Positions 60,742 to 64,000 of a stretch of 64,000 bases of DNA are shown one piece after another. The translations under genes and the position numbers were made by a program. The DNA comes from Aquimarina megaterium XH134 (GTDB lineage: Bacteria > Bacteroidota > Bacteroidia > Flavobacteriales > Flavobacteriaceae): contig NZ_JACB01000044.1 of assembly GCF_000520975.1 (NCBI RefSeq), positions 21,100 through 85,099 on the forward strand, written 5' to 3'. The notes under the pieces were generated by a model. That model was not told the DNA's origin and made no database searches. It saw only the letters and a program-made list of their open reading frames with translations. The stretch's first letter is position 1. Each line of letters begins with the position of its first letter.

Positions 60742-61539
60742 ATGGAAAATAAAGAGGATGATTTTTACATCGGATATGTTGATAATATTTCTGTTAAAAC
60801 TAAAAAAACGGTAACGAATTTTGTATTCTTCGGTATACTCACTCTAATAACCATAGCTGTTATTTTTGCTTTTACCCAAAACACTTTTAAGAACAGCACA
60901 TTCGAACTAACAACCAATACCAAAATTATGGGAGTCTACCACGAGATGCCTTATCCTATGCTAAAAGTTAAAACAGCAGAAAATACCTTTAAAAATATAC
61001 TATTGCTTGGTTTTGGAAAATCCAGTGCAAATCCATTTCTGAAAAAGATAAGAAATGAAATATCTCAATTATCTGGCAGTATGGTAAGTATTGAAGGAAA
61101 TCTTATTTACTATAATGGAAAAACATTATTACAAATCACAAACGATGAGAAAATAACGTTGGTTGAAAAAGCAAATTCGCAAAAATTACCTCAAACAAAA
61201 TCGCTGGTTAAAGACATGGAACTTAAAGGAGAAATCATTGATCCAAAATGTTATTTTGGAGTGATGAAGCCTGGGAAGGGAAAAATTCATAGAAGCTGTG
61301 CTGTGCTGTGTATTTCTGGTGGGATTCCACCTGTATTGGCTACTACAGACGAAAATAATATATCAGAATATTATCTAATTACAGACCTAAAGGGAAATCC
61401 GATCAATAAAAAGATACTACCCTACATAGGAAAGCCATCATTACTTACTGGTAATATAGTACAATTAGAAGATTGGTATCAATTACAAATAGATGTTAAT
61501 ACCATTAAGGACTTAAACAGGCCTTCAAAAATATATTAA
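60742..61539 (+). CDS. Membrane-anchored protein with Cys/His motif, unknown
   Basis: 265 residues. One membrane segment (about 26-45, FVFFGILTLITIAVIFAF), then a soluble part. Distinctive motif GEIIDPKCYFGVMKPGKG (162-179) followed by KIHRSCAVLCISGGIPPVL: C170, H183, C186 and C190, likely to bind metal, haem or an Fe-S cluster. It is not a motif I can place in a named family. Located between the haem-Rieske gene (11 bp) and the antiporter gene (18 bp). Confidence 0.75.
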   Translation: MENKEDDFYIGYVDNISVKTKKTVTNFVFFGILTLITIAVIFAFTQNTFKNSTFELTTNTKIMGVYHEMPYPMLKVKTAENTFKNILLLGFGKSSANPFLKKIRNEISQLSGSMVSIEGNLIYYNGKTLLQITNDEKITLVEKANSQKLPQTKSLVKDMELKGEIIDPKCYFGVMKPGKGKIHRSCAVLCISGGIPPVLATTDENNISEYYLITDLKGNPINKKILPYIGKPSLLTGNIVQLEDWYQLQIDVNTIKDLNRPSKIY

Positions 61540-61557
61540 TATAAAACCTTAGAAAAC

Positions 61558-62799
61558 ATGTTACAATCTTTCAGCATCATTTTTGCTATCGCTGCTTTCT
61601 TCAACTTTGTGAACTATAAGTGGCTTAAACTACCTACTACAATTGGTTTGATGCTGATGAGTTTGGCTACGATTCTAATCATAACCATTAGTAAAAGTAT
61701 TATCCCAGAATTCTATCAGTTTTTTTGTGATATTGTTACTAATTCTGATTTCAGATCTTTACTGCTGGATGGGATCTTAAGTTTTCTTCTTTTTGCAGGA
61801 GCGTTACATGTAAACATTGACGAATTAGCAAAAGAAAAATGGCCCATCCTTTTATTTGCAACACTCGGTGTAGTGATTTCTACTATTATTGTAGGTGGAT
61901 TAACCTTTGGAGCCGCACAATTGATTGGCCTCGAACTTCCTTTTCTGCATGCTCTACTATTTGGTGCATTAATTTCTCCAACAGATCCAATTGCTGTAAT
62001 GGCGATTCTTAAAAAGGCAAATATCGCTAAAAATCTAGGCATCAAAATTGAAGGAGAATCCCTTTTTAATGATGGTATTGGAGTAGTAGTTTTCTCTGCA
62101 ATATTGATTCTTGCGGGGATGGGAGAACATCCTATAGAAGGCTCTATAACCTCTGAAATAGGTAAACTCTTTCTTGAAGAAGCTATTGGTGGAATAGTGT
62201 ACGGAGGATTACTTGGGCTTATTGGGTATCAATCTATCAAATCTGTAAAAGACAATCCGCAATTGGCAGTAATGATTAGCCTGGCAATTGTGATGGGTGG
62301 TTATGCATTTGCATCCCTTATTCATGTTTCGGGCCCATTAGCCATGGTAGTTGCAGGGATGATGATCGGTAATAAACTAAATATTGCTACAAATAAAGGG
62401 GCAACCAGAAAAATGCTCAATGACATTTGGGAAGTACTTGATGATGTTTTTAATGGTATTTTGTTTGTACTTATAGGGTTAGCTATTCATTTATTAAAAT
62501 TTGACCTGAGTCATCTTATTCTAGGAAGTATAGCTATCTTGATTGTATTAATTTCGCGATTTATTTCTGTATTTATTCCCTACTCTTTACTGAAACATTC
62601 AGAAAATAGCCCTATAAAAACGGTGACCATATTAACCTGGGGAGGTTTAAGAGGAGGAATTTCTATCGCGTTGGCATTAAGTTTGACAGATAATCCCTCT
62701 TCAGAAATAATTCTATATATAACATATGTGGTTGTATTATTTTCTATAATCGTTCAAGGATTAAGTATAGGGAAATTAGTTAGACAATTATACCATTAG
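61558..62799 (+). CDS. CPA1 family Na+/H+ antiporter
   Basis: 413 residues, 12-13 membrane segments. CPA1 signatures: ALISPTDPIAVMAILKK (ion-binding Asp), KIEGESLFNDGIGVVVFSAI, and LTWGGLRGGISIALALSL. Exchanges Na+ (or K+) for protons across the cytoplasmic membrane. Last gene of the operon; may balance charge or pH from the redox enzymes, or be an unrelated passenger. Confidence 0.92.
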   Translation: MLQSFSIIFAIAAFFNFVNYKWLKLPTTIGLMLMSLATILIITISKSIIPEFYQFFCDIVTNSDFRSLLLDGILSFLLFAGALHVNIDELAKEKWPILLFATLGVVISTIIVGGLTFGAAQLIGLELPFLHALLFGALISPTDPIAVMAILKKANIAKNLGIKIEGESLFNDGIGVVVFSAILILAGMGEHPIEGSITSEIGKLFLEEAIGGIVYGGLLGLIGYQSIKSVKDNPQLAVMISLAIVMGGYAFASLIHVSGPLAMVVAGMMIGNKLNIATNKGATRKMLNDIWEVLDDVFNGILFVLIGLAIHLLKFDLSHLILGSIAILIVLISRFISVFIPYSLLKHSENSPIKTVTILTWGGLRGGISIALALSLTDNPSSEIILYITYVVVLFSIIVQGLSIGKLVRQLYH

Positions 62800-62860
62800 G
62801 CTATAATTACGATTTCAGAAAATATGAAAAGTGTATACACTATTATAAAATTAATCAGAA

Positions 62861-63559
62861 TTATATCACATTAGTTATACCAATCAATTTTTCCATATCT
62901 TTAATGAGCATTGCATTCTCTTTGATTTCAATAACTCCTTCTTCTTTAAAATCATGCAAAACTCTAACCAAAGACTCTATAGATGTTCCTACTATATTGC
63001 TATGATCTTTTCTCGATAATCTAATTCCGTCATTCATAATTGTATCTTCGTTAAAAAATTCTTCTAATTTTATAATAGACAATGCCGTTCTTTCTCTAAC
63101 ACTATGCTGAGCTAAAATCTTAGAATTATTTAAAAACACCCCAAACTCATGACTAATGTTTTGCAATAAACGATGCAACATGTCCTGATTATTTTCTATG
63201 ATCGAAAAGAAAATGTGTTTTGGAATTAAATAAAATATACAATCTGTTAAACAGGCAGCAGAATGAGAATAGGTTTCATCACATAATATATTATGATGCC
63301 CTAGAATTCTATTCTCTCCTACCAAATGAAAAATATGTTCTTTTCCATTTAACCCAGTAGCATATTTTTTTACTTTTCCTTGTTTTAATATATATATCAC
63401 AGTTGGGATTGCTCCTTCATGAAACAATACCTGGCCTTTTTTAAGTTTAAGAACCGTTTTTTTTTCTTCGATTATCTTTAATACATCATCTGAAATGCAT
63501 TGTAAGAATGATTCTTGTATAAATGAATATTGCTTATTGGGGAAAAGAGCACTAATCAT
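62861..63559 (-). CDS. Crp/Fnr family transcriptional regulator
   Basis: 232 residues. Cyclic-nucleotide-binding-like barrel (about 25-125; LKKGQVLFHEGAIPTVIYIL, KVKKYATGLNGKEHIFHLVG), dimer helix, and winged helix with SRKDHSNIVGTSIESLVRVL. The recognition helix keeps Glu and Arg of the CRP/FNR type. Six or so cysteines are scattered, without the FNR CxxxC arrangement at the N-terminus. Convergent with the Rieske operon, 61 bp away; candidate regulator of it through the box at 54243-54256 (inference). Confidence 0.88.
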   Translation of the reverse strand: MISALFPNKQYSFIQESFLQCISDDVLKIIEEKKTVLKLKKGQVLFHEGAIPTVIYILKQGKVKKYATGLNGKEHIFHLVGENRILGHHNILCDETYSHSAACLTDCIFYLIPKHIFFSIIENNQDMLHRLLQNISHEFGVFLNNSKILAQHSVRERTALSIIKLEEFFNEDTIMNDGIRLSRKDHSNIVGTSIESLVRVLHDFKEEGVIEIKENAMLIKDMEKLIGITNVI

Positions 63560-63769
63560 AGGGTGTAATTATTTAGTGAATCTCATTGAAAGGGGTGATT
63601 AATTTAAAAATTAACACCTTTTATGTTAATTTAACGTAAAAATAGCAGATTTATTGCAAAATCACGATTACTCTATATTGTATCTTAATAATGAAGAAAA
63701 GGTTACCCTTATTACTAAAGACAACCTCTTCTCACTCAATTTAGGTAAGTGGTGGGGGAAACTTAACCT

Positions 63770-64000
63770 TTAATCATCATTAGAACGAACGACTCTTCCA
63801 TTTAAAGCTTGGACTGGTCTGAAATTTTCGTGCATGATTTGCTTAAATTGCGCTAATTGTGCATGTGATGCCTGAATAGGTTGTTTAACCACATACCAGG
63901 TAACAATTTCTGAACATGCAGGAGTCGTTAAAGAACCACTATAGGTATAAAAATCCATAGTACCAGGAAGCATATCGGCTATATGATACTCCTCATTACT
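63770..64000 (-). CDS. Alpha-carbonic anhydrase, C-terminal part (5' end outside window)
   Basis: 77 visible residues up to the window edge, frame intact throughout. FYTYSGSLTTPACSEIVTWY and VVKQPIQASHAQLAQF, then NFRPVQALNGRVV are the standard C-terminal signatures of alpha-class carbonic anhydrases (YxGSLTTPPC and NFRPxQ). Secreted or periplasmic CO2 hydration enzyme. The internal ATG at 63973 is not the true start. Confidence 0.88.
   Translation of the reverse strand, partial: SNEEYHIADMLPGTMDFYTYSGSLTTPACSEIVTWYVVKQPIQASHAQLAQFKQIMHENFRPVQALNGRVVRSNDD

Noticed and set aside
62831..62840. Palindrome GTGTATACAC between the antiporter and Crp/Fnr genes
   Set aside because: Only 10 bp and located between two convergent gene ends, so not a promoter operator for either gene.
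63588..63622. Hairpin GGTGATTAATTT / AAATTAACACC upstream of the Crp/Fnr gene
   Set aside because: Bulged and without a T-run; could be a terminator for the carbonic anhydrase gene or chance; not enough to annotate.
1..64000. CRISPR arrays, IS elements, phage genes, tRNA/rRNA
   Set aside because: No regularly spaced repeats, transposase, integrase or structural RNA seen by reading both strands.

Overview
The window is a 64 kb piece of an AT-rich chromosome from a member of the Bacteroidota, most likely a Flavobacteriaceae (an Aquimarina-like marine genus would fit). Evidence: a SusC/SusD pair, many lipoproteins with short Bacteroidota-style signal peptides, families largely confined to this phylum (DUF4230, DUF5522, DUF5690, DUF5777), AraC regulators with membrane-embedded N-termini, putative -7 boxes of the TAnnTTTG type, and few Shine-Dalgarno sequences. 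No rRNA, tRNA, CRISPR array, insertion sequence or phage was found. The first gene (ECF sigma factor) and the last gene (alpha-carbonic anhydrase) are cut by the window edges.

Layout. 1-19 kb: an ECF sigma/DGPF group; a metallo-beta-lactamase-fold lipoprotein; a Crp/Fnr regulator followed by a perfect FNR-type palindrome and a flavin-fold/thioesterase gene pair; then mostly single genes (serine hydrolase, SDR plus AraC, animal-type serine dehydratase, leucine-rich-repeat protein, acetyltransferases, flavodoxin-fold reductase plus arylamine N-acetyltransferase, a 7TM-AraC regulator, a stand-alone TIR protein). Three of these genes share a related promoter/leader sequence. 20-25 kb: SusC/SusD nutrient uptake pair. 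25-33 kb: LpoB/COG3014 envelope lipoproteins, hemL with a LysM glucosaminidase and a PLP enzyme, and small DUF proteins. 34-37 kb: a secreted or envelope cluster of c-type cytochrome, YceI, OB-fold, DUF5777 barrel and HMA-like protein. 37-45 kb: assorted minus-strand genes, an SSB without its acidic tail, and a U32 protein (TrhP-like) translationally coupled to a ferredoxin.

45-48.5 kb holds tyrosine catabolism: hppD and hmgA divergent from an XRE-cupin regulator, with several inverted repeats between them. 48.5-53.7 kb holds a secreted phosphodiesterase fused to a hemopexin propeller, and next to it a likely organophosphonate module (phosphonatase-like HAD, FAD-dependent amine oxidase of the HpnW type, DUF5690 transporter).

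The most unusual part is 54.3-62.8 kb: nine tightly packed plus-strand genes that look like one operon. Three different proteins in it carry a Rieske [2Fe-2S] domain, each joined to a different redox partner: an FMN/[3Fe-4S] glutamate-synthase domain, a thiamine-diphosphate decarboxylase/oxidase, and an MsrQ/ferric-reductase-like haem membrane domain. The rest are small membrane proteins, one protein with a conserved-looking Cys/His motif, one unknown soluble protein and a CPA1 Na+/H+ antiporter. An FNR-like box (one mismatch) lies upstream of the first gene, and a Crp/Fnr regulator is encoded at the far end. I do not recognise this gene set as a described pathway; it is my candidate for an uncharacterised system, probably coupling a 2-oxo-acid type oxidation to membrane electron transfer (inference).
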